From contig OX246741.1 in assembly GCA_945910005.1 (NCBI GenBank), positions 40,597,180 through 40,661,179 on the forward strand: a stretch of DNA of 64,000 nucleotides, in the 5' to 3' direction. Shown piece by piece: positions 46,701 to 61,700 of this stretch; position 1 is the first letter of the stretch, and every line of letters begins with the position of its first letter. Below the pieces are notes generated by a model. It had not been told where the DNA came from and did no database searches. It saw nothing but the letters and a program-made list of their open reading frames with translations. Origin of the DNA: Isoperla grammatica (taxonomy: Eukaryota; Arthropoda; Insecta; Plecoptera; Perlodidae). Both the position numbers and the translations under genes were made by a program.

Positions 46701-49700
46701 GCCCGCTGGACCACCTAACTTAGTTCTATCATGTCATAGGTTGGCGCGCACATGCGCAATGCCCCTCTCTCATGATGGACACTGATAAATGCCCGCCTGG
46801 CTCTCTAAGCCCGCTGGACCACCTAACTTAGTTCTATCATGTCATAGGTTGGCGCGCACATGCGCAATGCCCCTCTCTCATGATGGACACTGATAAATGC
46901 CCGCCTGGCTCTCTAAGCCCGCTGGACCACCTAACTTAGTTCTATCATGTCATAGGTTGGCGCGCACATGCGCAATGCCCGTCTCTCATGATGGACACTG
47001 ATAAATGCCCGCCTGGCTCTCTAAGCCAGCTGGACCACCTAACTTAGTTCTATCATGTCATAGGTTGGCGAGCACATGCGCAATGCCCGTCTCTCATGAT
47101 GGACACTGATAAATGCCCGCCTGGCTCTCTAAGCCCGCTTGACCACCTAACTTAGTTCTATCATGTCATAGGTTGGCGCGCACATGCGCAATGCCCCTCT
47201 CTCATGATGGACACTGATAAATGCCCGCCTGGCTCTCTAAGCCCGCTGGACCACCTAACTTAGTTCTATCATGTCATAGGTTGGCGCGCACATGCGCAAT
47301 GCCCCTCTCTCATGATGGACACTGATAAATGCCCGCCTGGCTCTCTAAGCCAGCTGGACCACCTAACTTAGTTCTATCATGTCATAGGTTGGCGCGCACA
47401 TGCGCAATGCCCCTCTCTCATGATGGACACTGATAAATGCCCGCCTGGCTCTCTAACCCCTTTGGACCACCTAACTTAGTTCTATCATGTCATAGGTTGG
47501 CGCGCACATGCGCAATGCCCCTCTCTCATGATGGACACTGATAAATGCCTGCCTGGCTCTCTAAGCCCGCTGGACCACCTAACTTAGTTCTATCATGTCA
47601 TAGGTTGGCGCGCACATGCGCAATGCCCCTCTCTCATGATGGACACTGATAAATGCCCGCCTGGCTCTCTAAGCCCGCTGGACCACCTAACTTAGTTTTA
47701 TCATGTCATAGGTTGGCGCGCACATGCGCAATGCCCCTCTCTCATGATGGACACTGATAAATGCCCGCCTGGCTCTCTAAGCCCGCTGGACCACCTAACT
47801 TAGTTTTATCATGTCATAGGTTGGCGCGCACATGCGCAATGCCCCTCTCTCATGATGGACACTGATAAATGCCCGCCTGGCTCTCTAAGCCCGCTGGACC
47901 ACCTAACTTAGTTCTATCATGCCATAGGTTGGCGCGCACATGCGCAATGCCCCTCTCTCATGATGGACACTGATAAATGCCCGCCTGGCTCTCTAAGCCC
48001 GCTGGACCACCTAATTTAGTTCTATCATGTCATAGGTTGGCGCGCACATGCGCAATGCCCCTCTCTCATGATGGACACTGATAAATGCCCGCCTGGCTCT
48101 CTAACCCCTTTGGACCACCTAACTTAGTTCTATCATGTCATAGGTTGGCGCGCACATGCGCAATGCCCCTCTCTCATGATGGACACTGATAAATGCCTGC
48201 CTGGCTCTCTAAGCCCGCTGGACCACCTAACTTAGTTCTATCATGTCATAGGTTGGCGCGCACATGCGCAATGCCCCTCTCTCATGATGGACACTGATAA
48301 ATGCCCGCCTGGCTCTCTAAGCCAGCTGGACCACCTTACTTAGTTCTATCATGTCATAGGTTGGCGCGCACATGCGCAATGCCCCTCTCTCATGATGGAC
48401 ACTGATAAATGCCCGCCTGGCTCTCTAAGCCCGCTGGACCACCTAATTTAGTTCTATCATGTCATAGGTTGGCGCGCACATGCGCAATGCCCCTCTCTCA
48501 TGATGGACACTGATAAATGCCCGCCTGGCTCTCTAAGCCAGCTGGACCACCTAACTTAGTTCTATCATGTCATAGGTTGGCGCGCACATGCGCAATGCCC
48601 TTCTCTCATGATGGACACTGATAAATGCCCGCCTGGCTCTCTAAGCCCGCTGGACCACCTAACTTAGTTCTATCATGTCATAGGTTGGCGCGCACATGCG
48701 CAATGCCCCTCTCTCATGATGGACACTGATAAATGCCCGCCTGGCTCTCTAAGCCCGCTGGACCACCTAACTTAGTTCTATCATGTCATAGGTTGGCGCG
48801 CACATGCGCAATGCCCCTCTCTCATGATGGACACTGATAAATGCCCGCCTGGCTCTCTTAGCCCGCTGGACCACCTAACTTAGTTCTATCATGTCATAGG
48901 TTGGCGCACATGCGCAATGCCCCTCTCTCATGATGGACACTGATAAATGCCCGCCTGGCTCTCTAAGCCCGCTGGACCACCTAACTTAGTTCTATCATGT
49001 CATAGGTTGGCGCGCACATGCGCAATGCCCCTCTCTCATGATGGACACTGATAAATGCCCGCCTTGCTCTCTAAGCCTGCTGGACCACCTAACTTAGTTC
49101 TATCATGTCATAGGTTGGCCCGCACATGCGCAATGCCCCTCTCTCATGATGGACACTGATAAATGCCCGCCTGGCTCTCTAAGCCCGCTGGACCACCTAA
49201 CTTAGTTCTATTATGTCATAGGTTGGCGCGCACATGCGCAATGCCCCTCTCTCATGATGGACACTGATAAATGCCCGCCTGGCTCTCTAAGCCCGCTGGA
49301 CCACCTAACTTAGTTCTATCATGTCATAGGTTGGCGCGGACATGCGCAATGCCCCTCTCTCATGATGGACACTGATAAATGCCCGCCTGGCTCTCTAAGC
49401 CCGCTGGACCACCTAACTTAGTTCTATCATGTCATAGGTTGGCGCGCACATGCGCAATGCCCCTCTCTCATGATGGACACTGATAAATGCCCGCCTGGCT
49501 CTCTAAGCCCGCTGGACCACCTTACTTAGTTCTATCATGTCATAGGTTGGCCCGCACATGCGCAATGCCCCTCTCTCATGATGGACACTGATAAATGCCC
49601 GCCTGGCTCTCTAATCCCGCTGGACCACCTAACTTAGTTCTATCATGCCATAGGTTTGCGCGCACATGCGCAATGCCCCTCTCTCATGATGGACACTGAT

Positions 49701-52700
49701 AAATGCCCGCCTGGCTCTCTAATCCCGCTCGACCACCTAACTTAGTTCTATCATGTCATAGGTTGGCCCGCACATGCGCAATGCCCCTCTCTCATGATGG
49801 ACACTGATAAATGCCCGCCTGGCTCTCTAAGCCAGCTGGACCACCTAACTTAGTTCTATCATGTCATAGGTTGGCGCGCACATGCGCAATGCCCCTCTCT
49901 CATGATGGACACTGATAAATGCCCGCCTGGCTCTCTAAGCCCGCTGGACCACCTAACTTAGTTCTATCATGTCATAGGTTGGCACGCACATGCGCAATGC
50001 CCCTCTCTCATGATAGACACTGATAAATGCCCGCCTGGCTCTCTAAGCCCGCTGGACCACCTAACTTAGTTCTATCATGTCATAGGTTGGCGCGCACATG
50101 CGCAATGCCCCTCTCTCATGATGGACACTGATAAATGCCCGCCTGGCTCTCTAAGCCAGCTGGACCACCTAACTTAGTTCTATCATGTCATAGGTTGGCA
50201 CGCACATGCGCAATGCCCCTCTCTCATGATGGACACTGATAAATGCCCGCCTGGCTCTCTAAGCCCGCTGGACCACCTTACTTAGTTCTATCATGTCATA
50301 GGTTGGCGCGCACATGCGCAATGCCCCTCTCTCATGATGGACACTGATAAATGCCCGCCTGGCTCTCTAAGCCCGCTGGACCACCTAACTTAGTTCTATC
50401 ATGTCATAGGTTGGCGCGCACATGCGCAATGCCCCTCTCTCATGATGGACACTGATAAATGCCCGCCTGGCTCTCTAAGCCCGCTGGACCACCTAACTTA
50501 GTTCTATCATGTCATAGGTTGGCGCGCACATGCGCAATGCCCCTCTCTCATGATGGACACTGATAAATGCCCGCCTGGCTCTCTAAGCCCGCTGGACCAC
50601 CTAACTTAGTTCTATCATGTCATAGGTTGGCGCGCACATGCGCAATGCCCCTCTCTCATGATGGACACTGATAAATGCCCGCCTGGCTCTCTAAGCCAGC
50701 TGGACCACCTAACTTAGTTCTATCATGTCATAGGTTGGCACGCACATGCGCAATGCCCCTCTCTCATGATGGACACTGATAAATGCCCGCCTGGCTCTCT
50801 AAGCCCGCTGGACCACCTAACTTAGTTCTATCATGTCATAGGTTGGCGCGCACATGCGCAATGCCCCTCTCTCATGATGGACACTGATAAATGCCTGCCT
50901 GGCTCTCTAAGCCCGCTGGACCACCTAACTTAGTTCTATCATGTCATAGGTTGGCGCACATGCGCAATGCCCCTCTCTCATGATGGACACTGATAAATGC
51001 CCGCCTGGCTCTCTAATCCCGCTGGACCACCTAACTTAGTTCTATCATGCCATAGGTTGGCGCGCACATGCGCAATGCCCCTCTCTCATGATGGACACTG
51101 ATAAATGCCCGCCTGGCTCTCTAAGCCCGCTGGACCACCTAACTTAGTTCTATCATGTCATAGGTTGGCGCGCACATGCGCAATGCCCCTCTCTCATGAT
51201 GGACACTGATAAATGCCTGCCTGGCTCTCTAAGCCCGCTGGACCACCTAACTTAGTTCTATCATGTCATAGGTTGGCGCACATGCGCAATGCCCCTCTCT
51301 CATGATGGACACTGATAAATGCCCGCCTGGCTCTCTAATCCCGCTGGACCACCTAACTTAGTTCTATCATGCCATAGGTTGGCGCGCACATGCGCAATGC
51401 CCCTCTCTCATGATGGACACTGATAAATGCCCGCCTGGCTCTCTAAGCCCGCTGGACCACCTAACTTAGTTCTATCATGTCATAGGTTGGCGCGCACATG
51501 CGCAATGCCCCTCTCTCATGATGGACACTGATAAATGCCCGCCTGGCTCTCTAAGCCAGCTGGACCACCTAACTTAGTTCTATCATGTCATAGGTTGGCG
51601 CGCACATGCGCAATGCCCCTCTCTCATGATGGACACTGATAAATGCCCGCCTGGCTCTCTAAGCCAGCTGGACCACCTAACTTAGTTCTATCATGTCATA
51701 GGTTGGCGCGCACATGCGCAATGCCCCTCTCTCATGATGGACACTGATAAATGCTCGCCTGGCTCTCTAAGCCAGCTGGACCACCTAACTTAGTTCTATC
51801 ATGTCATAGGTTGGCGCGCACATGCGCAATGCCCCTCTCTCATGATGGACACTGATAATGCCCGCCTGGCTCTCTAAGCCCGCTGGACCACCTAACTTAG
51901 TTCTATCATGTCATAGGTTGGCGCGCGCATGCGCAATGCCCCTCTCTCATGATGGACACTGATAAATGCCTGCCTGGCTCTCTAAGCCAGCTGGACCACC
52001 TAACTTAGTTCTATCATGTCATAGGTTGGCGCGCACATGCGCAATGCCCCTCTCTCATGATGGACACTGATAAATGCCCGCCTGGCTCTCTTAGCCAGCT
52101 GGACCACCTAACTTAGTTCTATCATGTCATAGGTTGGCGCGCACATGCGCAATGCCCCTCTCTCATGATGGACACTGATCAATGCCCGCCTGGCTCTCTA
52201 AGCCAGCTGGACCACCTAACTTAGTTCTATCATGTCATAGGTTGGCGCGCACATGCGCAATGCTCCTCTCTCATGATGGACACTGATAAATGCCCGCCTG
52301 GCCCTCTAAGCCCGCTGGACCACCTAACTTAGTTCTATCATGTCATAGGTTGGCGCGCACATGCGCAATGCCCCTCTCTCATGATGGACACTGATAAATG
52401 CCCGCCTGGCTCTCTTAGCCCGCTGGACCACCTAACTTAGTTCTATCATGTCATAGGTTGGCGCGCACATGCGCAATGCCCCTCTCTCATGATGGACACT
52501 GATAAATGCCCGCCTGGCTCTCTTAGCCAGCTGGACCACCTAACTTAGTTCTATCATGTCATAGGTTGGCGCGCACATGCGCAATGCCTCTCTCTCATGA
52601 TGGACACTGATAAATGCCCGCCTGGCTCTCTAAGCCCGCTGGACCACCTAACTTAGTTCTATCATGTCATAGGTTGGCGCGCACATGCGCAATGCCCCTC

Positions 52701-55700
52701 TCTCATGATGGACACTGATAAATGCCCGCCTGGCTCTCTAAGCCCGCTGGACCACCTAACTTAGTTCTATCATGTCATAGGTTGGCGCGCACATGCGCAA
52801 TGCCCCTCTCTCATGATGGACACTGATAAATGCCCGCCTGGCGCTCTAAGCCTGCTGGACCACCTAACTTAGTTCTATCATGTCATAGGTTGGCGCGCAC
52901 ATGCGCAATGCCCCTCTCTCATGATGGACACTGATAAATGCCCGCCTGGCTCTCTAAGCCAGCTGGACCACCTAACTTAGTTCTATCATGTCATAGGTTG
53001 GCCCGCACATGCGCAATGCCCCTCTCTCATGATGGACACTGATAAATGCCCGCCTGGCTCTCTAAGCCCGCTGGACCACCTAACTTAGTTCTATCATGTC
53101 ATAGGTTGGCGCGCACATGCGCAATGCCCCTCTCTCATGATGGACACTGATAAATGCCCGCCTGGCTCTCTAAGCCAGCTGGACCACCTAACTTAGTTCT
53201 ATCATGTCATAGGTTGGCGCGCACATGCGCAATGCCCCTCTCTCATGATGGACACTGATAAATGCCCGCCTGGCTCTCTAAGCCAGCTGGACCACCTAAC
53301 TTAGTTCTATCATGTCATAGGTTGGCGCGCACATGCGCAATGCCCCTCTCTCATGATGGACACTGATAAATGCCCGCCTGGCTCTCTTAGCCAGCTGGAC
53401 CACCTAACTTAGTTCTATCATGTCATAGGTTGGCGCGCACATGCGCAATGCCCCTCTCTCATGATGGACACTGATAAATGCCCGCCTGGCTCTCTAAGCC
53501 CGCTGGACCACCTAACTTAGTTCTATCATGTCATAGGTTGGCGCGCACATGCGCAATGCCCCTCTCTCATGATGGACACTGATAAATGCCCGCCTGGCTC
53601 TCTAAGCCCGCTGGACCACCTAACTTAGTTCTATCATGTCATAGGTTGGCGCGCACATGCGCAATGCCCCTCTCTCATGATGGACACTGATAAATGCCCG
53701 CCTGGCTCTCTAAGCCAGCTGGACCACCTATTTTAGTTCTATCATGTCATAGGTTGGCGCGCACATGCGCAATGCCCCTCTCTCATGATGGACACTGATA
53801 AATGCCCGCCTGGCTCTCTAAGCCTGCTGGACCACCTAACTTAGTTCTATCATGTCATAGGTTGGCGCGCACATGCGCAATGCCCCTCTCTCATGATGGA
53901 CACTGATAAATGCCCGCCTGGCTCTCTAAGCCAGCTGGACCACCTAACTTAGTTCTATCATGTCATAGGTTGGCGCGCACATGCGCAATGCCCCTCTCTC
54001 ATGATGGACACTGATAAATGCCCGCCTGGCTCTCTTAGCCAGCTGGACCACCTAACTTAGTTCTATCATGTCATAGGTTGGCACGCACATGCGCAATGCC
54101 CCTCTCTCATGATGGACACTGATAAATGCCCGCCTGGCTCTCTAAGCCAGCTGGACCACCTAACTTAGTCCTATCATGTCATAGGTTGGCCCGCACATGC
54201 GCAATGCCCCTCTCTCATGATGGACACTGATAAATGCCCGCCTGGCTCTCTAAGCCAGCTGGACCACCTAACTTAGTTCTATCATGTCATAGGTTGGCAC
54301 GCACATGCGCAATGCCCCTCTCTCATGATGGACACTGATAAATGCCCGCCTGGCTCTCTAAGCCAGCTGGACCACCTAACTTAGTTCTATCATGTCATAG
54401 GTTGGCACGCACATGCGCAATGCCCCTCTCTCATGATGGACACTGATAAATGCCCGCCTGGCTCTCTAAGCCCGCTGGACCACCTAACTTAGTTCTATCA
54501 TGTCATAGGTTGGCACGCACATGCGCAATGCCCCTCTCTCATGATGGACACTGATAAATGCCCGCCTGGCTCTCTAAGCCCGCTGGACCACCTAACTTAG
54601 TTCTATCATGTCATAGGTTGGCGCGCACATGCGCAATGCCCCTCTCTCATGATGGACACTGATAAATGCCCGCCTGGCTCTCTAAGCCCGCTGGACCACC
54701 TAACTTAGTTCTATCATGTCATAGGTTGGCACGCACATGCGCAATGCCCCTCTCTCATGATGGACACTGATAAATGCCCGCCTGGCTCTCTAAGCCAGCT
54801 GGACCACCTAACTTAGTTCTATCATGTCATAGGTTGGCACGCACATGCGCAATGCCCCTCTCTCATGATGGACACTGATAAATGCCCGCCTAGCTCTCTA
54901 AGCCAGCTGGACCACCTAACTTAGTTCTATCATGTCATAGGTTGGCGCGCACATGCGCAATGCCCCTCTCTCATGATGGACACTGATAAATGCCCGCCTA
55001 GCTCTCTAAGCCAGCTGGACCACCTAACTTAGTTCTATCATGTCATAGGTTGGCACGCACATGCGCAATGCCCCTCTCTCATGATGGACACTGATAAATG
55101 CCCGCCTGGCTCTCTAAGCCCGCTGGACCACCTAACTTAGTTCTATCATGTCATAGGTTGGCGCGCACATGCGCAATGCCCCTCTCTCATGATGGACACT
55201 GATAAATGCCCGCCTGGCTCTCTAAGCCAGCTGGACCACCTAACTTAGTTCTATCATGTCATAGGTTGGCGCGCACATGCGCAATGCCCCTCTCTCATGA
55301 TGGACACTGATAAATGCCCGCCTAGCTCTCTAAGCCCGCTGGACCACCTAACTTAGTTCTATCATGTCATAGGTTGGCGCGCACATGCGCAATGCCCCTC
55401 TCTCATGATGGACACTGATAAATGCCCGCCTGGCTCTCTAAGCCAGCTGGACCACCTAACTTAGTTCTATCATGTCATAGGTTGGCGCGCACATGCGCAA
55501 TGCCCCTCTCTCATGATGGACACTGATAAATGCCCGCCTGGCTCTCTAAGCCAGCTGGACCACCTAACTTAGTTCTATCATGTCATAGGTTGGCGCGCAC
55601 ATGCACAATGCCCCTCTCTCATGATGGACACTGATAAATGCCCGCCTGGCTCTCTAAGCCAGCTGGACCACCTAACTTAGTTCTATCATGTCATAGGTTG

Positions 55701-58700
55701 GCGCGCACATGCGCAATGCCCCTCTCTCATGATGGACACTGATAAATGCCCGCCTGGCTCTCTAAGCCCGCTGGACCACCTAACTTAGTTCTATCATGTC
55801 ATAGGTTGGCGCGCACATGCGCAATGCCCCTCTCTCATGATGGACACTGATAAATGCCCGCCTAGCTCTCTAAGCCAGCTGGACCACCTAACTTAGTTCT
55901 ATCATGTCATAGGTTGGCGCGCACATGCGCAATGCCCCTCTCTCATGATGGACACTGATAAATGCCCGCCTGGCTCTCTAAGCCCGCTGGACCACCTAAC
56001 TTAGTTCTATCATGTCATAGGTTGGCGCGCACATGCGCAATGCCCCTCTCTCATGATGGACACTGATAAATGCCCGCCTGGCTCTCTAAGCCCGCTGGAC
56101 CACCTAACTTAGTTCTATCATGTCATAGGTTGGCGCGCACATGCGCAATGCCCCTCTCTCATGATGGACACTGATAAATGCCCGCCTGGCTCTCTATGCC
56201 CGCTGGACCACCTAACTTAGTTCTATCATGTCATAGGTTGGCGCGCACATGCGCAATGCCCCTCTCTCATGATGGACACTGATAAATGCCCGCCTGGCTC
56301 TCTAAGCCCGCTGGACCACCTAACTTAGTTCTATCATGTCATAGGTTGGCGCGCACATGCGCAATGCCCCTCTCTCATGATGGACACTGATAAATGCCCG
56401 CCTGGCTCTCTAAGCCTGCTGGACCACCTAACTTAGTTCTATCATGTCATAGGTTGGCGCGCACATGCGCAATGCCCCTCTCTCATGATGGACACTGATA
56501 AATGCCCGCCTGGCTCTCTAAGCCAGCTGGACCACCTAACTTAGTTCTATCATGTCATAGGTTGGCCCGCACATGCGCAATGCCCCTCTCTCATGATGGA
56601 CACTGATAAATGCCCGCCTGGCTCTCTAAGCCTGCTGGACCACCTAACTTAGTTCTATCATGTCATAGGTTGGCGCGCACATGCGCAATGCCCCTATCTC
56701 ATGATGGACACTGATAAATGCCCGCCTGGCTCTCTAAGCCCGCTGGACCACCTAACTTAGTTCTATCATGTCATAGGTTGGCGCGCACATGCGCAATGCC
56801 CCTCTCTCATGATGGACACTGATAAATGCCCGCCTGGCTCTCTAAGCCCGCTGGACCACCTAACTTAGTTCTATCATGTCATAGGTTGGCGTGCACATGC
56901 GCAATGCCCCTCTCTCATGATGGACACTGATAAATGCCCGCCTGGCTCTCTAAGCCCGCTGGACCACCTAACTTAGTTCTATCATGTCATAGGTTGGCGT
57001 GCACATGCGCAATGCCCCTCTGTCATGATGGACACTGATAAATGCCCGCCTGGCTCTCTAAGCCCGCTGGACCACCTAACTTAGTTCTATCATGTCATAG
57101 GTTGGCGCGCACATGCGCAATGCCCCTCTCTCATGATGGACACTGATAAATGCCCGCCTGGCTCTCTAAGCCAGCTGGACCACCTAACTTAGTTCTATCA
57201 TGTCATAGGTTGGCGCGCACATGCGCAATGCCCCTCTCTCATGATGGACACTGATAAATGCCCGCCTGGCTCTCTAAGCCAGCTGGACCACCTAACTTAG
57301 TTCTATCATGTCATAGGTTGGCGCGCACATGCGCAATGCCCCTCTCTCATGATGGACACTGATAAATGCCCGCCTAGCTCTCTAAGCCAGCTGGACCACC
57401 TAACTTAGTTCTATCATGTCATAGGTTGGCGCACACATGCGCAATGCCCCTCTCTCATGATGGACACTGATAAATGCCCGCCTGGCTCTCTAAGCCAGCT
57501 GGACCACCTAACTTAGTTCTATCATGTCATAGGTTGGCGCGCACATGCGCAATGCCCCTCTCTCATGATGGACACTGATAAATGCCCGCCTGGCTCTCTA
57601 AGCCCGCTGGACCACCTAACTTAGTTCTATCATGTCATAGGTTGGCCCGCACATGCGCAATGCCCCTCTCTCATGATGGACACTGATAAATGCCCGCCTG
57701 GCTCTCTAAGCCCGCTGGACCACCTAACTTAGTTCTATCATGTCATAGGTTGGCGCGCACATGCGCAATGCCCCTCTCTCATGATGGACACTGATAAATG
57801 CCCGCCTGGCTCTCTAAGCCCGCTGGACCACCTAACTTAGTTCTATCATGTCATAGGTTGGCGCGCACATGCGCAATGCCCCTCTCTCATGATGGACACT
57901 GATAAATGCCCGCCTGGCTCTCTAAGCCTGCTGGACCACCTAACTTAGTTCTATCATGTCATAGGTTGGCGCACATGCGCAATGCCCCTCTCTCATGATG
58001 GACACTGATAAATGCCCGCCTGGCTCTCTAAGCCCGCTGGACCACCTAACTTAGTTCTATCATGTCATAGGTTGGCGCGCACATGCGCAATGCCCCTCTC
58101 TCATGATGGACACTGATAAATGCCCGCCTGGCTCTCTAAGCCCGCTGGACCACCTAACTTAGTTCTATCATGTCATAGGTTGGCGCGCACATGCGCAATG
58201 CCCCTCTCTCATGATGGACACTGATAAATGCCCGCCTGGCTCTCTAAGCCCGCTGGACCACCTAACTTAGTTCTATCATGTCATAGGTTGGCGTGCACAT
58301 GCGCAATGCCCCTCTCTCATGATGGACACTGATAAATGCCCGCCTGGCTCTCTAAGCCTGCTGGACCACCTAACTTAGTTCTATCATGTCATAGGTTGGC
58401 GCGCACATGCGCAATGCCCCTCTCTCATGATGGACACTGATAAATGCCCGCCTGGCTCTCTAAGCCCGCTGGACCACCTAACTTAGTTCTATCATGTCAT
58501 AGGTTGGCCCGCACATGCGCAATGCCCCTCTCTCATGATGGACACTGATAAATGCCCGCCTGGCTCTCTAAGCCCGCTGGACCACCTAACTTAGTTCTAT
58601 CATGTCATAGGTTGGCACGCACATGCGCAATGCCCCTCTCTCATGATGGACACTGATAAATGCCCGCCTGGCTCTCTAAGCCCGCTGGACCACCTAACTT

Positions 58701-61700
58701 AGTTCTATCATGTCATAGGTTGGCGCGCACATGCGCAATGCCCCTCTCTCATGATGGACACTGATAAATGCCCGCCTGGCTCTCTAAGCCAGCTGGACCA
58801 CCTAACTTAGTTCTATCATGTCATAGGTTGGCGCGCACATGCGCAATGCCCCTCTCTCATGATGGACACTGATAAATGCCCGCCTGGCTCTCTAAGCCCG
58901 CTGGACCACCTAACTTAGTTCTATCATGTCATAGGTTGGCGCGCACATGCGCAATGCCCCTCTCTCATGATGGACACTGATAAATGCCCGCCTGGCTCTC
59001 TAAGCCCGCTGGACCACCTAACTTAGTTCTATCATGTCATAGGTTGGCCCGCACATGCGCAATGCCCCTCTCTCATGATGGACACTGATAAATGCCCGCC
59101 TGGCTCTCTAAGCCCGCTGGACCACCTAACTTAGTTCTATCATGTCATAGGTTGGCACGCACATGCGCAATGCCCCTCTCTCATGATGGACACTGATAAA
59201 TGCCCGCCTGGCTCTCTAAGCCCGCTGGACCACCTAACTTAGTTCTATCATGTCATAGGTTGGCACGCACATGCGCAATGCCCCTCTCTCATGATGGACA
59301 CTGATAAATGCCCGCCTGGCTCTCTAAGCCAGCTGGACCACCTAACTTAGTTCTATCATGTCATAGGTTGGCGCGCACATGCGCAATGCCCCTCTCTCAT
59401 GATGGACACTGATAAATGCCCGCCTGGCTCTCTAAGCCAGCTGGACCACCTAACTTAGTTCTATCATGTCATAGGTAGGCGCGCACATGCGCAATGCCCC
59501 TCTCTCATGATGGACACTGATAAATGCCCGCCTGGCTCTCTAAGCCAGCTGGACCACCTAACTTAGTTCTATCATGTCATAGGTTGGCGCGCACATGCGC
59601 AATGCCCCTCTCTCATGATGGACACTGATAAATGCCCGCCTGGCTCTCTAAGCCAGCTGGACCACCTAACTTAGTTCTATCATGTCATAGGTTGGCGCGC
59701 ACATGCGCAATGCCCCTCTCTCATGATGGACACTGATAAATGCCCGCCTGGCTCTCTAAGCCAGCTGGACCACCTAACTTAGTTCTATCATGTCATAGGT
59801 TGGCGCGCACATGCGCAATGCCCCTCTCTCATGATGGACACTGAGAAATGCCCGCCTGGCTCTCTAAGCCCGCTGGACCACCTAACTTAGTTCTATCATG
59901 TCATAGGTTGGCGCGCACATGCGCAATGCCCCTCTCTCATGATGGACACTGATAAATGCCCGCCTGGCTCTCTAAGCCTGCTGGACCACCTAACTTAGTT
60001 CTATCATGTCATAGGTTGGCGCGCACATGCGCAATGCCCCTCTCTCATGATGGACACTGATAAATGCCCGCCTGGCTCTCTAAGCCTGCTGGACCACCTA
60101 ACTTAGTTCTATCATGTCATAGGTTGGCGCGCACATGCGCAATGCCCCTCTCTCATGATGGACACTGATAAATGCCCGCCTGGCTCTCTAAGCCAGCTGG
60201 ACCACCTAACTTAGTTCTATCATGTCATAGGTTGGCGCGCACATGCGCAATGCCCCTCTCTCATGATGGACACTGATAAATGCCCGCCTGGCTCTCTAAG
60301 CCCGCTGGACCACCTAACTTAGTTCTATCATGTCATAGGTTGGCGCGCACATGCGCAATGCCCCTCTCTCATGATGGACACTGATAAATGCCCGCCTGGC
60401 TCTCTAAGCCCGCTGGACCACCTAACTTAGTTCTATCATGTCATAGGTTGGCCCGCACATGCGCAATGCCCCTCTCTCATGATGGACACTGATAAATGCC
60501 CGCCTGGCTCTCTAAGCCCGCTGGACCACCTAACTTAGTTCTATCATGTCATAGGTTGGCGCGCACATGCGCAATGCCCCTCTCTCATGATGGACACTGA
60601 TAAATGCCCGCCTGGCTCTGTACGCCAGCTGGACCACCTAACTTAGTTCTATCATGTCATAGGTTGGCGCGCACATGCGCAATGCCCCTCTCTCATGATG
60701 GACACTGATAAATGCCCGCCTGGCTCTCTAAGCCCGCTGGACCACCTAACTTAGTTCTATCATGTCATAGGTTGGCGCGCACATGCGCAATGCCCCTCTC
60801 TCATGATGGACACTGATAAATGCCCGCCTGGCTCTCTTAGCCAGCTGGACCACCTAACTTAGTTCTATCATGTCATAGGTTGGCGCGCACATGCGCAATG
60901 CCCCTCTCTCATGATGGACACTGATAAATGCCCGCCTGGCTCTCTAAGCCCGCTGGACCACCTAACTTAGTTCTATCATGTCATAGGTTGGCGCGCACAT
61001 GCGCAATGCCCCTCTCTCATGATGGACACTGATAAATGCCCGCCTGGCTCTCTAAGCCAGCTGGACCACCTAACTTAGTTCTATCATGTCATAGGTTGGC
61101 GCGCACATGCGCAATGCCCCTCTCTCATGATGGACACTGATAAATGCCCGCCTGGCTCTCTAAGCCAGCTGGACCACCTAACTTAGTTCTATCATGTCAT
61201 AGGTTGGCGCGCACATGCGCAATGCCCCTCTCTCATGATGGACACTGATAAATGCCCGCCTGGCTCTCTAAGCCCGCTGGACCACCTAACTTAGTTCTAT
61301 CATGTCATAGGTTGGCGCGCACATGCGCAATGCCCCTCTCTCATGATGGACACTGATAAATGCCCGCCTGGCTCTCTAAGCCTGCTGGACCACCTAACTT
61401 AGTTCTATCATGTCATAGGTTGGCACGCACATGCGCAATGCCCCTCTCTCATGATGCGACACTGATAAATGCCCGCCTGGCTCTCTAAGCCAGCTGGACC
61501 ACCTAACTTAGTTCTATCATGTCATAGGTTGGCACGCACATGCGCAATGCCCCTCTCTCATGATGGACACTGATAAATGCCCGCCTGGCTCTCTAAGCCA
61601 GCTGGACCACCTAACTTAGTTCTATCATGTCATAGGTTGGCGCGCACATGCGCAATGCCCCTCTCTCATGATGGACACTGATAAATGCCCGCCTGGCTCT

